A DNA stretch of 64,000 bases from Thiorhodospira sibirica ATCC 700588 (GCF_000227725.2 NZ_MU255056.1:368088-432087), one strand, 5' to 3'. Positions 51,187 to 61,116 are shown, counted from the stretch's first letter. Notes: generated from the letters alone by a model not told the origin. Program-made: numbers and translations.

Positions 51187-54100
51187 TTGACGACGCAGCA
51201 TCTTGAGGCTTTAGGGCTTGTTTCCCTGTTGGCAACCCCCGAGGAACTGGAAAAAATCCTCGGGGCGCATGTGCTGGTGAGTATCACCGATGCTGCAGGG
51301 ACGATAACCTATGTCAATCAGCGCTTTTGCGAGACTAGCGGCTATGCGGCTGCCGAGATACTGGGTCAGAATCATCGCTGCCTGCAATCCGGCCAACATG
51401 CCAAGGAATTTTACGCGCAGTTGTGGGCTGACATCAGCAGCGGCGTCATCTGGCAGGGCGAGCTGTGTAACCGGCACCGCGATGGTGCGCTGTTATGGCT
51501 ACAGACCACCATCGTACCGCGCCGGAATGCGCAGCAAAATATCACGCATTATATCGCCCTGAGCACCGATGTCTCACACATTCGCCGAAGCGAGGCCACC
51601 TTAAGCTGTCAACGCCGCGCCCTGAATGCCATCCCCGATAGCATTGCCATTGCCGATGCCAGCGACCCGGAGATGCCGCTGGTCTATATCAACCAAGCCT
51701 TTGAGCAACTCACCGGCTATCGTCGTGAAGAGATTCTGGGGAAAAACTGTCGTTTCCTGCAGGCCGACGATACCGAACAAACCGCCTTAGACGTCTTGCG
51801 CCAGGCGCTGCATGAAGGCAAACCCAGCAAAACGCTGCTGCGTAATTACCGCAAGGATGGCACGCCTTTCTGGAATCAGCTCAGCATCACCCCGGTGCGT
51901 AATGAAACCGGCACCATCACCCACTTTGTCGGCATCCAAAACGATGTCACCGAGCACTTAGAAACCCAGCAGGCCCTGGACGCCGAACGCCATTTTATTG
52001 AAGCCGCCATCAATGCCATTCCCGCCCTGTTTTTTGTCATTGACCGTGCCGGAAACCTGCTCAAAAGCAATGAACAGTTAAGTCGTGTCACCGGCTACAG
52101 TGCGGCTGAGCTGAGCCGTATGACACTACAGACCCTGTTTGCGCCCGCTGATGTCGCGTGTATTGAAAAATGCATTCAGCAAGGCTTTGAGAAAGGCTAT
52201 GCCTCCACCGAGGCCGATTTACTCACCCGGGAAGGCGAGGCCATCTCCTTTTATTTTCAGGGTGTGGTCTTTGAATCCAATGGCGAGCAATGCCTGATCA
52301 GCACCGGCACTGATCTGACGCCCTATCAACGCACCCTGCAGCGCCTGGAAGAAAGTGAAGAGCGCCTGCGCCGCAGTCAACGCTATGCCCATATCGCCAC
52401 CTGGGAATGGGATATTCTCCACGGCTCTTTTTACTGGTCGGAATTGATGCCGGCCTTGCTGGGCTTGCCGCTGGAAAGCCACAAGTCGTCCTTTGAGCGC
52501 TTTATCAGCGCCGTCCATGCCGAGGATCGTCCCCGCGTACTGGCGGCCATTGATGCTGCGGTTGAGCAAAAAGCCAAATACGATATTGAATACCGCTGCG
52601 TCTGGCCCGATGGCAGTATTCATTGGCTGTCATTGCGCGGTGCCGTGGAGCTGGATACGCAGGGCCGGGCGATTAAAATGGCGGGGATTGCGCAGGATTT
52701 CACCGCATTGCGCCAGGCACAAACCTCAGAAAAACAGGCCAACAAACTGGCGCAGTCCACCATAGATGCCTTGCGGGCGCATATCTGCGTCCTTGATGAG
52801 CGGGGGCGCATTATCACCGTCAACCGTTCCTGGCGCGAACACGCGATGATGACCGGCTTTAATGCCGGTCTGTGCTGGGACGGGGTGGATTATCTGGCCA
52901 TTTGTGAGGCCACCGAAGGCCCGCACCGCGACGATGCACTGCGCATTGCCCGAGGCATTCGGGCGGTGTTGAGCGGTGCCCTCAATAGCTATGAAACCGA
53001 ATACATCCTGCCCGATCCGCTGCAGGGCTATTATTTTCTGGTGCGCATCACCCCCCTGGATGACCAGCATTCCGGGCGCCGCTATGCGGTGCTGTCACAT
53101 CAAGACATCACCCAGCGCAAGCTCAGCGAAGTGGCAATGCAGGAGGCAAAAGAAGAGGCCGAGCGCGCCAATCAGGCTAAATCGGAATTTTTATCGCGCA
53201 TGAGCCATGAGCTGCGTACCCCGATGAATGCCATTTTAGGTTTTGCCCAGCTGCTGGAATATGACAACACCCTGGGCGAGGAACAGCAGGATAATCTGCA
53301 GGAAATCCTCAAGGCCGGACGGCATCTGCTGGAACTGATCAACGAGGTGCTGGATCTGGCCAAGGTCGAGGCCGGGCGCGTGGATCTGTCGCTGGAAGCG
53401 GTGCCGTGTCCGGATCTGGTGGATGAGTGCGTGATGCTGGTGCAGCCGCTGGCAGAACAGCAGGGCGTGCGTCTGGAGGTTGAGCCCTTTACCGAACGTA
53501 TGGTGCTGGCCGATCGGATGCGCCTTAAGCAGGTGGTGATCAACCTGCTGTCCAATGCCATCAAATACAATCGCAAACAGGGCTGGGTCTTGATTCGCCC
53601 GGTAAGCAGCGCCTCATCCAAACAGGTGGTTCGTCTGGAGGTCAGCGACAGTGGTGTCGGTATCCGGCCAGATCGGCAGGCCGAGATTTTTCAACCGTTT
53701 AACCGCCTGGGCGCGGAAATCAGTGGGGTGGAAGGCACTGGTATCGGGCTGGTCATCAGCAAGCGCCTGATTGAAATGATGGGCGGCGAAATCGGTTTTT
53801 CCAGTCTGCCCGGCAAAGGCTCCACCTTCTGGATTGAATTGCCCATCGCCCAGGCGCCGCCCAATGAAACGGCAGAGCTGGCGGTACCGGTTGAAGATAT
53901 GGAGTGGGAAAATGACCTTGATCCCGACTCCTTGCACATTGTTTTGCACATCGAAGACAATCCCTCGAATCTGAAGCTGATTGCCCATGTCCTCACCCTG
54001 CGCCCGCAAATCCGCTTGTTGCAGGCACCGACTCCAGGGCTGGGGCTGGAGCTGGCGACCATTCACCGCCCGGATCTCATCTTGCTGGACATCAACATGC

Positions 54101-54315
54101 CAGGTCTGGATGGCTATGGGGTTTTGGCAGAACTGCGCGCTGATTCAGTCACCGCCAAAATCCCGGTGGTGGCAGTGACGGCCAATGCCACCACCCGCGA
54201 TATTGAACGTGGCCAGGCGGCCGGGTTTGATGAATATCTGACCAAGCCGGTGAATGTCACCCGACTTTTGGATACGATTGACACCGTTCTGGCACGAAAA
54301 AACGCACCTAAGTGA
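51187..54315 (+). CDS. Hybrid histidine kinase with LOV blue-light domain
   Basis: A soluble hybrid kinase of 1042 residues. Order: PAS (about 18-135), LOV (about 140-258), PAS (265-385), PAS/PAC (390-510), PAS-like (515-645), HisKA with His674 in RMSHELRTPMN, HATPase (about 775-890; SNAIKYN, SDSGVGI, GTGIGL), and REC with Asp968 in LILLDINMPGLDG. The LOV core has GKNCRFLQ with the photo-active Cys188, then NYRKDGTPFWN and FVGIQNDVT, the flavin-contact regions. No membrane segment. The only start is TTG 51187. It follows the HsbR-like gene by 79 bases and precedes an HD-GYP regulator. Blue light should control its activity. Confidence 0.92.
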   Translation: MTTQHLEALGLVSLLATPEELEKILGAHVLVSITDAAGTITYVNQRFCETSGYAAAEILGQNHRCLQSGQHAKEFYAQLWADISSGVIWQGELCNRHRDGALLWLQTTIVPRRNAQQNITHYIALSTDVSHIRRSEATLSCQRRALNAIPDSIAIADASDPEMPLVYINQAFEQLTGYRREEILGKNCRFLQADDTEQTALDVLRQALHEGKPSKTLLRNYRKDGTPFWNQLSITPVRNETGTITHFVGIQNDVTEHLETQQALDAERHFIEAAINAIPALFFVIDRAGNLLKSNEQLSRVTGYSAAELSRMTLQTLFAPADVACIEKCIQQGFEKGYASTEADLLTREGEAISFYFQGVVFESNGEQCLISTGTDLTPYQRTLQRLEESEERLRRSQRYAHIATWEWDILHGSFYWSELMPALLGLPLESHKSSFERFISAVHAEDRPRVLAAIDAAVEQKAKYDIEYRCVWPDGSIHWLSLRGAVELDTQGRAIKMAGIAQDFTALRQAQTSEKQANKLAQSTIDALRAHICVLDERGRIITVNRSWREHAMMTGFNAGLCWDGVDYLAICEATEGPHRDDALRIARGIRAVLSGALNSYETEYILPDPLQGYYFLVRITPLDDQHSGRRYAVLSHQDITQRKLSEVAMQEAKEEAERANQAKSEFLSRMSHELRTPMNAILGFAQLLEYDNTLGEEQQDNLQEILKAGRHLLELINEVLDLAKVEAGRVDLSLEAVPCPDLVDECVMLVQPLAEQQGVRLEVEPFTERMVLADRMRLKQVVINLLSNAIKYNRKQGWVLIRPVSSASSKQVVRLEVSDSGVGIRPDRQAEIFQPFNRLGAEISGVEGTGIGLVISKRLIEMMGGEIGFSSLPGKGSTFWIELPIAQAPPNETAELAVPVEDMEWENDLDPDSLHIVLHIEDNPSNLKLIAHVLTLRPQIRLLQAPTPGLGLELATIHRPDLILLDINMPGLDGYGVLAELRADSVTAKIPVVAVTANATTRDIERGQAAGFDEYLTKPVNVTRLLDTIDTVLARKNAPK

Positions 54316-54413
54316 TCGCCCCGGCGCATTTCGTATGCCATGGATCAGACGCGCAGGCAGTTAAGCGCAGTGAATTGTTTTAATTTATCTTTAAATGACG
54401 AAGCGAGTGTGCC

Positions 54414-55496
54414 ATGACAGACTCTTACGTAGGTCTTTTATCTGCAACCATCATGGTGGTTGATGATGAACCCGCCAATCTCACGCTGATTGACCGCACC
54501 CTGCGCAGCGAAGGTTACCGTCATCTGGTGTTGATTCGGGACCCCCGCGAGGTCGAAGACATCTACGTCAGCCAGCGTTTTGATCTGATCATCCTGGATC
54601 TGAACATGCCCTATATTGACGGCTTCGGGGTGATGGAGAAACTGCTGGCGCGCAATGACCCCATCTTGCCCCCAATTCTCGTACTCACCGCACAATACGG
54701 GCGTGATTTTGTCTTGCGCGCCCTCACCGGCGGGGCGCGTGATTTCCTCAGTAAACCCTTTGACCGCATGGAATTGCTGGCGCGGGTGCGCAATCTGCTG
54801 GATGTGCAGCTCGGGCGCCGCCTGCTGCATGACCAAAAGCAGATGCTTGAACAACTGGTCCATGCGCGCACCCAGGAATTGCGCAATACCCGCCTGCAGG
54901 TGGTGCAACGCCTGGGGCGGGCGGCCGAATACCGCGACAACGAAACCGGCTTTCACATTCTGCGCATGAGTCACACCTGCGCCCTGTTGGCCAAATCACT
55001 GGGCTGGAATGAAGCGGACACTGAACGCATGTTACACGCCAGCCCCATGCACGACATCGGCAAGATTGGCATCCCGGATGGCATTTTGCTCAAACCGGGA
55101 AAATTGGACCCCGAGGAGTGGGAGATCATGAAAACCCACGCCACCATCGGTGCCCATATTCTGGATGGTGATGATTCAGACCTTTTGGTGATGGCCCGCG
55201 AAATCGCCCTGACCCATCATGAACGCTGGGATGGTGCCGGTTATCCGCGTGGCCTGGCTGGGGATCAGATTCCCCTGGTGGGGCGCATTGTGGCTATTGC
55301 TGATGTTTTCGACGCGCTGACCTCAGAGCGGCCCTATAAACGCGCCTGGACGGTTGAAGATGCGCTGAACTATATCCGCGAGAATAACGGACGTCATTTC
55401 GACCCGCAGATTGTGGCGCATTTTGAAGAGCGGCTGCCAGAAATTCTGGCCATCCGGGAGCGTTTCTCGGAACCGGAAAACCAGCAAACCCCGTGA
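54414..55496 (+). CDS. Response regulator with HD-GYP c-di-GMP phosphodiesterase
   Basis: An RpfG-like protein of 360 residues. The receiver (about 12-130; VVDDE, Asp62 in ILDLNMPYIDG) is followed by a coiled linker and an HD-GYP domain (about 160-350). The catalytic motifs are MHDIGKIGIPDG, then HATIGAHIL and HHERWDGAGYPRGL with the GYP residues, and ADVFDALTSERPYKRAW. It should hydrolyse c-di-GMP when phosphorylated. It lies 98 bases after the LOV kinase gene, which is the natural candidate for its kinase. It ends the signalling island. Confidence 0.94.
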   Translation: MTDSYVGLLSATIMVVDDEPANLTLIDRTLRSEGYRHLVLIRDPREVEDIYVSQRFDLIILDLNMPYIDGFGVMEKLLARNDPILPPILVLTAQYGRDFVLRALTGGARDFLSKPFDRMELLARVRNLLDVQLGRRLLHDQKQMLEQLVHARTQELRNTRLQVVQRLGRAAEYRDNETGFHILRMSHTCALLAKSLGWNEADTERMLHASPMHDIGKIGIPDGILLKPGKLDPEEWEIMKTHATIGAHILDGDDSDLLVMAREIALTHHERWDGAGYPRGLAGDQIPLVGRIVAIADVFDALTSERPYKRAWTVEDALNYIRENNGRHFDPQIVAHFEERLPEILAIRERFSEPENQQTP

Positions 55497-55570
55497 ACGG
55501 GGCAGAAAGCGTGTCCCTGTCTTGCCCATTTCTGGCACACTGAGCGGATTTTTTGATGGAGAACTGAGCT

Positions 55571-56527
55571 TTGAATCCTGATTTTCTTGATTTTGAACAA
55601 CCCATTGCCGAACTTGAGGCCAAGGTCGAAGAGTTGCGCTATGTAGGCAATGATGCCGAGATCAATATCCACGATGAGATCTCGCGCCTGCAGGCCAAAT
55701 GCAAAACCCTGACAGAATCCATCTTTGCCAAGCTCACCCCGTGGCAGATCTCCCAGATTGCCCGGCATCCCCGGCGTCCCTACACGCTGGACTATCTGCC
55801 TTTATTATTCAGAGATTTTCATGAGCTGCACGGGGATCGGGCCTTTGCCGATGACCCGGCGATTGTCGGCGGCATGGCGCGCTTTGCCGGTCAGCCAGTG
55901 ATGGTGATCGGGCATCAAAAAGGCCGCGATACCAAGGAAAAACTGCGCCGCAATTTTGGGATGCCGCGCCCGGAGGGCTATCGTAAAGCCTTGCGCCTGA
56001 TGCATCTGGCCGAGCGCTTTGCCCTGCCGGTGATCACCTTTATTGACACACCAGGGGCCTATCCCGGCGTGGGTGCCGAAGAACGCGGCCAGAGCGAGGC
56101 GATTGCCCGCAACCTGCTGGAAATGTCGCGGCTGCGCACCCCGATTATCTGCACGGTGGTGGGCGAGGGCGGCTCAGGCGGGGCGCTGGCCATCGGTGTG
56201 GGCGATCGGGTGATGATGCTGGAATACAGCACTTACTCGGTGATTTCGCCGGAGGGCTGTGCCTCCATTTTGTGGAAAAGCGCCGACCGGGCCGCCGATG
56301 CGGCCGAGGCACTGGGCATCACCTCCGCCCGCTTGAAAGAACTGGGGCTGATTGATCATATCATCCCCGAACCTTTGGGCGGTGCGCACCGCGATCTGGA
56401 ACTCATGGCCCATCATCTGGGCGAGGCTTTGGGTCAAGCCCTGGCCGAGATGCAAAGCATGGATCTGGATACACTATGCGCTCGGCGTTACCAGCGCATC
56501 ATGGACTATGGACAATTCAAGGACTAA
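55571..56527 (+). CDS. accA: Acetyl-CoA carboxylase carboxyltransferase alpha subunit
   Basis: AccA transfers carboxylate from biotin to acetyl-CoA in fatty-acid synthesis. It begins [19 protein letters not shown], with [12 protein letters not shown], then [19 protein letters not shown] and [65 protein letters not shown] is the conserved core. The length (318) is normal. TTG 55571 has GGAG at 55558-55561, 9 bases before. There is no accD in the window. It lies after the signalling island with 74 bases between. Confidence 0.96.
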   Translation: MNPDFLDFEQPIAELEAKVEELRYVGNDAEINIHDEISRLQAKCKTLTESIFAKLTPWQISQIARHPRRPYTLDYLPLLFRDFHELHGDRAFADDPAIVGGMARFAGQPVMVIGHQKGRDTKEKLRRNFGMPRPEGYRKALRLMHLAERFALPVITFIDTPGAYPGVGAEERGQSEAIARNLLEMSRLRTPIICTVVGEGGSGGALAIGVGDRVMMLEYSTYSVISPEGCASILWKSADRAADAAEALGITSARLKELGLIDHIIPEPLGGAHRDLELMAHHLGEALGQALAEMQSMDLDTLCARRYQRIMDYGQFKD

Positions 56528-56643
56528 GGCCAGACATCGGCGCCGGTGGCTGGTCTAGGCAGGCCTAAGTCCGGCGCAGCCGTTCGCCGACCGTGTGCCC
56601 GCCGGATGCGCGCTTGGCAAGGCATGGCGCAAGGTCTTTGAAC

Positions 56644-58875
56644 GTGTGGAAGATCGCCGCACTAAGCCGTAGCCGGGCACGCCATCTGGCCCGCATCCTC
56701 GGCGTGCTGGGGGTGTGCGGCGTAATCCTGCTGCCGAGCGGCGGGGGATCAGGGTTTGATGAGCTTTACCAGCGTCTGCAGCTAATGGCTTATGACCAGA
56801 CATTGCACGGCTTGCCTCCTCCCTCCTTGCGCGCCTCCGTCCCGCCGCTGGTGATTGTAGATATTGACGAGTTATCCCTGCAGCGCGAAGGCCACTGGCC
56901 CTGGCCGCGTGAGCGTCTGGCGACATTGCTGATGCATTTGCAGGCCGCCGAGGTGGCGCTGGTGGTCTTTGATATCCTCTTTGCCGAGGCACAGCACAAC
57001 CCGGTGGATCAAATTCGCGCGCACCTGAAGGATTCAAGCCTGCAACAGGCTCTGGATGGCCTGCGTCCACAGCTGGATCAGGAGCGTATCTTCAGTGAAG
57101 CCCTCGCCCGCCAGCCCACCGTATTGGGCTATGTCTTTCGCCCCCAGGATCAGATATCGCCCATCGGCCAGCTGCCATCCCCGCTACACACCGAGCCACC
57201 GCTTGAGGGTTTGCGTCTGTCCATTTCCCCCATGCAGAGCTATTCCGCACCTCTGCCGATCTTAATGCAGGCCGCCGGGAGCGCGGGGTTTTTCAGCCTG
57301 CATCCAGATCGTGATGGCGTCATCCGCCGCGTGCCCTTGCTGGCCCTGTATGAGGGACAGCTTTACCCCTCGCTGGCGGTGGAAACGGTGCGCCAATACC
57401 TGTTTTTAGAACAGCTACGCCTGTACACCGAAACCATCCAGGGATTTGATGCGCTGCGTTCGGTGCAACTGGATCTGGATGTCAACATCCCCACCGATGG
57501 CCAGGGGCAAATGCTGGTGCCCTATCGTGGGCCATTTGGCCACTTTCCCTATGTCTCCGCCGCCCACGTTCTGGCCGGTGAGGTTGACCCGCACATGCTG
57601 GCCGGGGCCATCGTGCTCGTGGGCACCACCGCGCCGGGTCTGTTTGATCTGCGCACCATCCCTCTGCAAGCGGCCTATCCGGGCGTAGAAATCCAGGCCA
57701 ACGTACTCACGGCCATTCTGGGCGAAGCCTATCTGGTGCAACCCAGTTGGGCGCCTGGCGCACAAAACGTGTATTTCCTGATGGCCGGGCTACTGCTGGC
57801 ACTGTTATTGCCATCACTGAGCGTCGTGTGGCAACTGGCGCTGGCTGTGTGTGTAGGGCTTGTAATCGTAGGGCTTAACACCGCGCTGTGGATCTGGCAC
57901 GGCTTGGTACTTGACAGCGCCGGGCCACTGCTATTGATGGCCGTCTTGCTGGTCTTCAACATGGGCTGGGGCTTTTTCTTTGAAACCCGTACCCGGCAAC
58001 GCCTTAAAAATATGTTCGGGCAATACGTGCCACCCGCGCTGGTCGAACACATGAGCGAGCGGCCGGGGCAATTTGGCTTTGCCGGACAGTCCCGCGAGCT
58101 GACGGTATTATTTGCCGATATTCGTGGTTTTACCCAGCTCTCCGAGCAACTGCGCGCCGATGCGCTCAAACAGTTTCTCAATCAGTACTTTACCCCGATG
58201 ACGCGGATCATCTTTGCCCAGCAGGGCACCATCGACAAATATGTCGGCGATATGATCATGGCCTTTTGGGGCGCGCCGGTAAACGACCCCGAACACGCAC
58301 ACCATGCCATCGAGGCCGCCCTGGAAATGCTCAACGAAACCCAACGGCTCAGCCAGAGCTTTATCCGCAAAGGCTGGCCACAGGTGCGCATCGGCGTTGG
58401 CATCAACACGGGCCTGATGAATGTTGGCGACATGGGCTCCCAATACCGCCGCGCCTATACCGTCCTGGGTGATGCCGTCAACCTCGCCTCGCGCCTGGAA
58501 AGCGCCAGCAAGCAATATGGTGTTGCACTGCTGGTTGGCGAACGTACGCACGCCCTCACCCAATCTCATTTCCTCTGGCAAGAAGTAGACTGGGTGCGCG
58601 TCAAAGGCAAACAACACGCCGTGCGCATCTACCAACCGCTGTGCTCCATCGCCAAGGCAACCCCGGCACAACACGCACAGGTCCAACAATTCCAGCAATT
58701 TTTACACGCCCTGCGCCAGCAACATTGGCAACAGGCCAGCACTCACCTAGACACCTTACAACAAACCCACCCGACAAACGCCCTCTACGCCCATTACCGC
58801 CAGCGCCTGCACACCCTGCAAACCCAGCCACCCGCCCCAGACTGGGACGGGTGCTGGGTCTTGAGCGAAAAATAA
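56644..58875 (+). CDS. CHASE2-domain adenylate cyclase
   Basis: A membrane cyclase of 743 residues. An N-terminal membrane segment (about 15-32) leads to a periplasmic CHASE2 sensor domain (about 40-370; VIVDIDELSLQREGHWPWPRE, VVFDILFAE, VLVGTTAPGLFDLR), three further membrane helices (about 380-455) and a class III cyclase domain (490-680). Active-site regions are LFADIRGFTQLSE, DKYVGDMIMAFWGAP and LGDAVNLASRLES. Lys and Asp positions favour ATP over GTP as substrate. GTG 56644 has AAGG 9 bases upstream; GTG 56593 is the alternative. The product cAMP is likely a signal in this organism. Confidence 0.9.
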   Translation: MWKIAALSRSRARHLARILGVLGVCGVILLPSGGGSGFDELYQRLQLMAYDQTLHGLPPPSLRASVPPLVIVDIDELSLQREGHWPWPRERLATLLMHLQAAEVALVVFDILFAEAQHNPVDQIRAHLKDSSLQQALDGLRPQLDQERIFSEALARQPTVLGYVFRPQDQISPIGQLPSPLHTEPPLEGLRLSISPMQSYSAPLPILMQAAGSAGFFSLHPDRDGVIRRVPLLALYEGQLYPSLAVETVRQYLFLEQLRLYTETIQGFDALRSVQLDLDVNIPTDGQGQMLVPYRGPFGHFPYVSAAHVLAGEVDPHMLAGAIVLVGTTAPGLFDLRTIPLQAAYPGVEIQANVLTAILGEAYLVQPSWAPGAQNVYFLMAGLLLALLLPSLSVVWQLALAVCVGLVIVGLNTALWIWHGLVLDSAGPLLLMAVLLVFNMGWGFFFETRTRQRLKNMFGQYVPPALVEHMSERPGQFGFAGQSRELTVLFADIRGFTQLSEQLRADALKQFLNQYFTPMTRIIFAQQGTIDKYVGDMIMAFWGAPVNDPEHAHHAIEAALEMLNETQRLSQSFIRKGWPQVRIGVGINTGLMNVGDMGSQYRRAYTVLGDAVNLASRLESASKQYGVALLVGERTHALTQSHFLWQEVDWVRVKGKQHAVRIYQPLCSIAKATPAQHAQVQQFQQFLHALRQQHWQQASTHLDTLQQTHPTNALYAHYRQRLHTLQTQPPAPDWDGCWVLSEK

Positions 58876-58909
58876 AACACTTCTTGGTAAGTCACAAAAC
58901 ATAGAAACA

Positions 58910-59572
58910 TCAAAACCAATACACAAACACCCACCACACGGCCAGGCCACAGATAGCGAGCAGGACAGCGGCCAAGGTCAGGCTGGCAAAGCGTATTTCA
59001 TCGCTTTCCTGGGGGCCATTGATCTGCTTGCGTCCGGTGATCATCGGGGACAACAGGTTTTCCCGACGCACCAGCCAGTACATGACAATGGCCAGGACAT
59101 GCAGGCTGATCAGTACCAGCAATCCATCAAACAGCCATTTGTGCAGGCCGGTCATTTCGCGCTGGGTGGCGTAGCTGACCTCGCTGGCAAGCGGGCCGCT
59201 CATGAAAATATCATCGTTGGCGAACAGGCCGGTGATGGCGGTGGTGGCGAGCATCACGAGCATGACCACGGTCATCCAGCCGCCGATGGGGTTATGGCCC
59301 AGATAGGCAGCCTGCGGACGAAGCCAATGGCGGACATAATGCCAGACGGTTTTTGGCCCATAAAGAAAATCACTAAAACGGGCGCTGCGGCTGCCGACGA
59401 TGCCCCAGAGCAGGCGAAAAACGATGAGGGCTATCAGGGCATAGCCCAGATAAAAATGCCACTCCAGCATCAGGCTGCCTTGTGTGCCGGTGTACCAAAG
59501 GCCGATGATGAGCACCGGCAAGAGCCAGTGAAAAAGGCGGGTGGGCAGATCCCAGACACGCAGTTTGCGCAT
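58910..59572 (-). CDS. Cytochrome b561 family protein
   Basis: A protein of 220 residues with four or five membrane helices. Conserved histidines for two b hemes stand in TRLFHWLLP and LEWHFYLGY, with MTGLHKWLFDGL and LISLHVLAIVMYWL in the second half. It is of the di-heme b-type cytochrome of the Ni/Fe-hydrogenase or c-type cytochrome partner type. Such proteins pass electrons between the quinone pool and a periplasmic partner. ATG 59572 is preferred because GAGGAAAA lies 8 bases upstream; the longer frame to 59608 reads into the IS607-like right end. Confidence 0.88.
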   Translation of the reverse strand: MRKLRVWDLPTRLFHWLLPVLIIGLWYTGTQGSLMLEWHFYLGYALIALIVFRLLWGIVGSRSARFSDFLYGPKTVWHYVRHWLRPQAAYLGHNPIGGWMTVVMLVMLATTAITGLFANDDIFMSGPLASEVSYATQREMTGLHKWLFDGLLVLISLHVLAIVMYWLVRRENLLSPMITGRKQINGPQESDEIRFASLTLAAVLLAICGLAVWWVFVYWF

Positions 59573-59648
59573 TGATTTTTCCTCATTAAATGGTGAGCAG
59601 CCACTCATAAAAACCTACCCAAACTTGCACGAAGCTGAATAAGTCTGT

Positions 59649-60500
59649 TCACGCCGTCAACACCCATGCTGCCGAAGCAGTCTGACTTGGCTCTTGCGTG
59701 CGTTTAACGTCCGGCCTGAGCGCGTCCAGACGATCCAGACCATAACGGTCTAAATTTTTTGCGGCATTGAGGTCACGATCCATTACATGCCCACAGTCAC
59801 ACGCCATTGTGCGCTGATTCAGTGGCATGTCATGGATTTTCCCGCAGGCGTGACAGGTCTTTGAAGACGGATAGAACCGATTCGCAAAGATCACAGTCAC
59901 GCCACGCCACGCCGCTTTGTATTCAATTTGTCGCCGCAATTCGCCAAAGCCAGCATCGGCAATAGCGCGGGCAAGACAATGGTTTTTGATCATCCCGGAG
60001 ACATTCAGGTCTTCCAGGGTAATGACCTGATAGGTGCGGGTCAGCTTATCGGAAAGCTCATGTAAAACGGCCTTACGTTGATGGCTGATCCGCTGGTGCA
60101 GTCGTGCAACGGAGCGCTTGGCTTTCGCGCTCCGACGACTACCCTTCACTTTGCGCGACAGGTTCCGTTGCCGCCGCTTTAAATATTTGAGGTGTTTCTT
60201 AAGGCGCTGATTGGCGGGGATGACTTCGCCGGTGCTTAATGTCGCTAAATCCTTGATACCCAGATCAACACCGACTGAAGCGTGTTCGGGGGCGTGTGGG
60301 TTGTATTCGTCAGTGTCTACCAGAATAGAAGCATAGAACCGGCCTGCCCGCTTGCTGATCGTGACCTGTTTGGTCTGCCCGGTAAAGCGTAAACCTTGGC
60401 GCATTTGGTTGTAACAGTGCCGACGCACGCCGCAAGCGCGGTTGAGATAATCGGCCTGCTCAGGTGTTGGGCGCAGTTCGATCTTGTGAGCAATCAGCAT
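59649..60500 (-). CDS. tnpB: TnpB nuclease with internal deletion
   Basis: A TnpB of 283 residues, about 100 short of the usual 370-400. It starts normally (MLIAHKIELRPTPEQADYLN, GVRRHCYN) but at about residue 33 jumps to RQGLRFTGQTKQVTISKRAGR, which usually lies far downstream. The missing part is the REC/wedge region that grips the guide duplex. The RuvC residues Asp79 (GVDLGIKDL), Glu163 (ITLEDLNVSGM) and Asp243 (DRDLNAAKN) and the zinc ligands (CHACG, CDCG) remain. It may be inactive as a nuclease. It overlaps tnpA by 41 bases. Confidence 0.85.
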   Translation of the reverse strand: MLIAHKIELRPTPEQADYLNRACGVRRHCYNQMRQGLRFTGQTKQVTISKRAGRFYASILVDTDEYNPHAPEHASVGVDLGIKDLATLSTGEVIPANQRLKKHLKYLKRRQRNLSRKVKGSRRSAKAKRSVARLHQRISHQRKAVLHELSDKLTRTYQVITLEDLNVSGMIKNHCLARAIADAGFGELRRQIEYKAAWRGVTVIFANRFYPSSKTCHACGKIHDMPLNQRTMACDCGHVMDRDLNAAKNLDRYGLDRLDALRPDVKRTQEPSQTASAAWVLTA

Positions 60501-61116
60501 GTGCCTCGACCGCCTGTTTCACGTCGTCCAGCAGTTTCTGGTTTTTGTGTGAGCAACTTCCGTAGAGCTGGGCCGAGAAGACGCTGATGATCTCCAGCAC
60601 ATCGTTGACCAGGTCGTCCTCAAAGGTCGTGTCCTCACCCTGGTTGAGGATGACGACTTCGACCTGCTTGGCTTCGCAGATCGCGAACACCAGTTCCGCG
60701 CCAAAGCGCAGTAGCCGATCCTTGTGGGTGATGACCAGCCGCCCAACGTGCCCTTCAATCACCTCGTCGAGCAGACGCTTGAGTCCCTTCTTGTGATAAT
60801 TCATCCCCGAGCCGAGGTCTGAGATTAACTCGAACCTCCAGCCCTGGCGAGCGCAATACAGTTCGAGCACCTGCTTCTGGCGTTCCAGGTCGGCTTTCTG
60901 GTCATGGCGGGAGACGCGGGCGTAGGCGAGGGTACGCCGGGCGGCATCGACCCCAGCGCGAAACAGATCCGGGCGCAGCTTGGTTAGATCATAACGACGA
61001 TGCCCGCCGGCCGTATGCTCGGCAACCAGTTTGCCTTTGGCCTCCCAGCGCCGCAGGGTCGTGATGGACACGCCCAGCACTTTGGCCGCTTCTCCTATGC
61101 TTACTAATCTCTTCAT
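60460..61116 (-). CDS. tnpA: IS607-type serine recombinase TnpA
   Basis: A protein of 218 residues with an N-terminal MerR-like helix-turn-helix (about 1-50; VSIGEAAKVLGVSITTLRRWE) and a serine resolvase catalytic domain (about 62-200). The catalytic Ser69 is in YARVSRHDQKADLERQ. GSGMNYHKKGLKRLLDEV and VITHKDRLLRFGAELV are typical IS607 residues, and the order (DNA-binding first) is reversed from usual resolvases. The frame is intact, so the element could still move if its ends are complete. Confidence 0.93.
   Translation of the reverse strand: MKRLVSIGEAAKVLGVSITTLRRWEAKGKLVAEHTAGGHRRYDLTKLRPDLFRAGVDAARRTLAYARVSRHDQKADLERQKQVLELYCARQGWRFELISDLGSGMNYHKKGLKRLLDEVIEGHVGRLVITHKDRLLRFGAELVFAICEAKQVEVVILNQGEDTTFEDDLVNDVLEIISVFSAQLYGSCSHKNQKLLDDVKQAVEAHADCSQDRTAPNT

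Noticed and set aside
51240-51590. A second LOV domain in the first PAS of the hybrid kinase
   Set aside because: The motif reads GQNHRCLQ; the Cys is not at the photo-active position, and the NYRKDG/FWN regions are absent.
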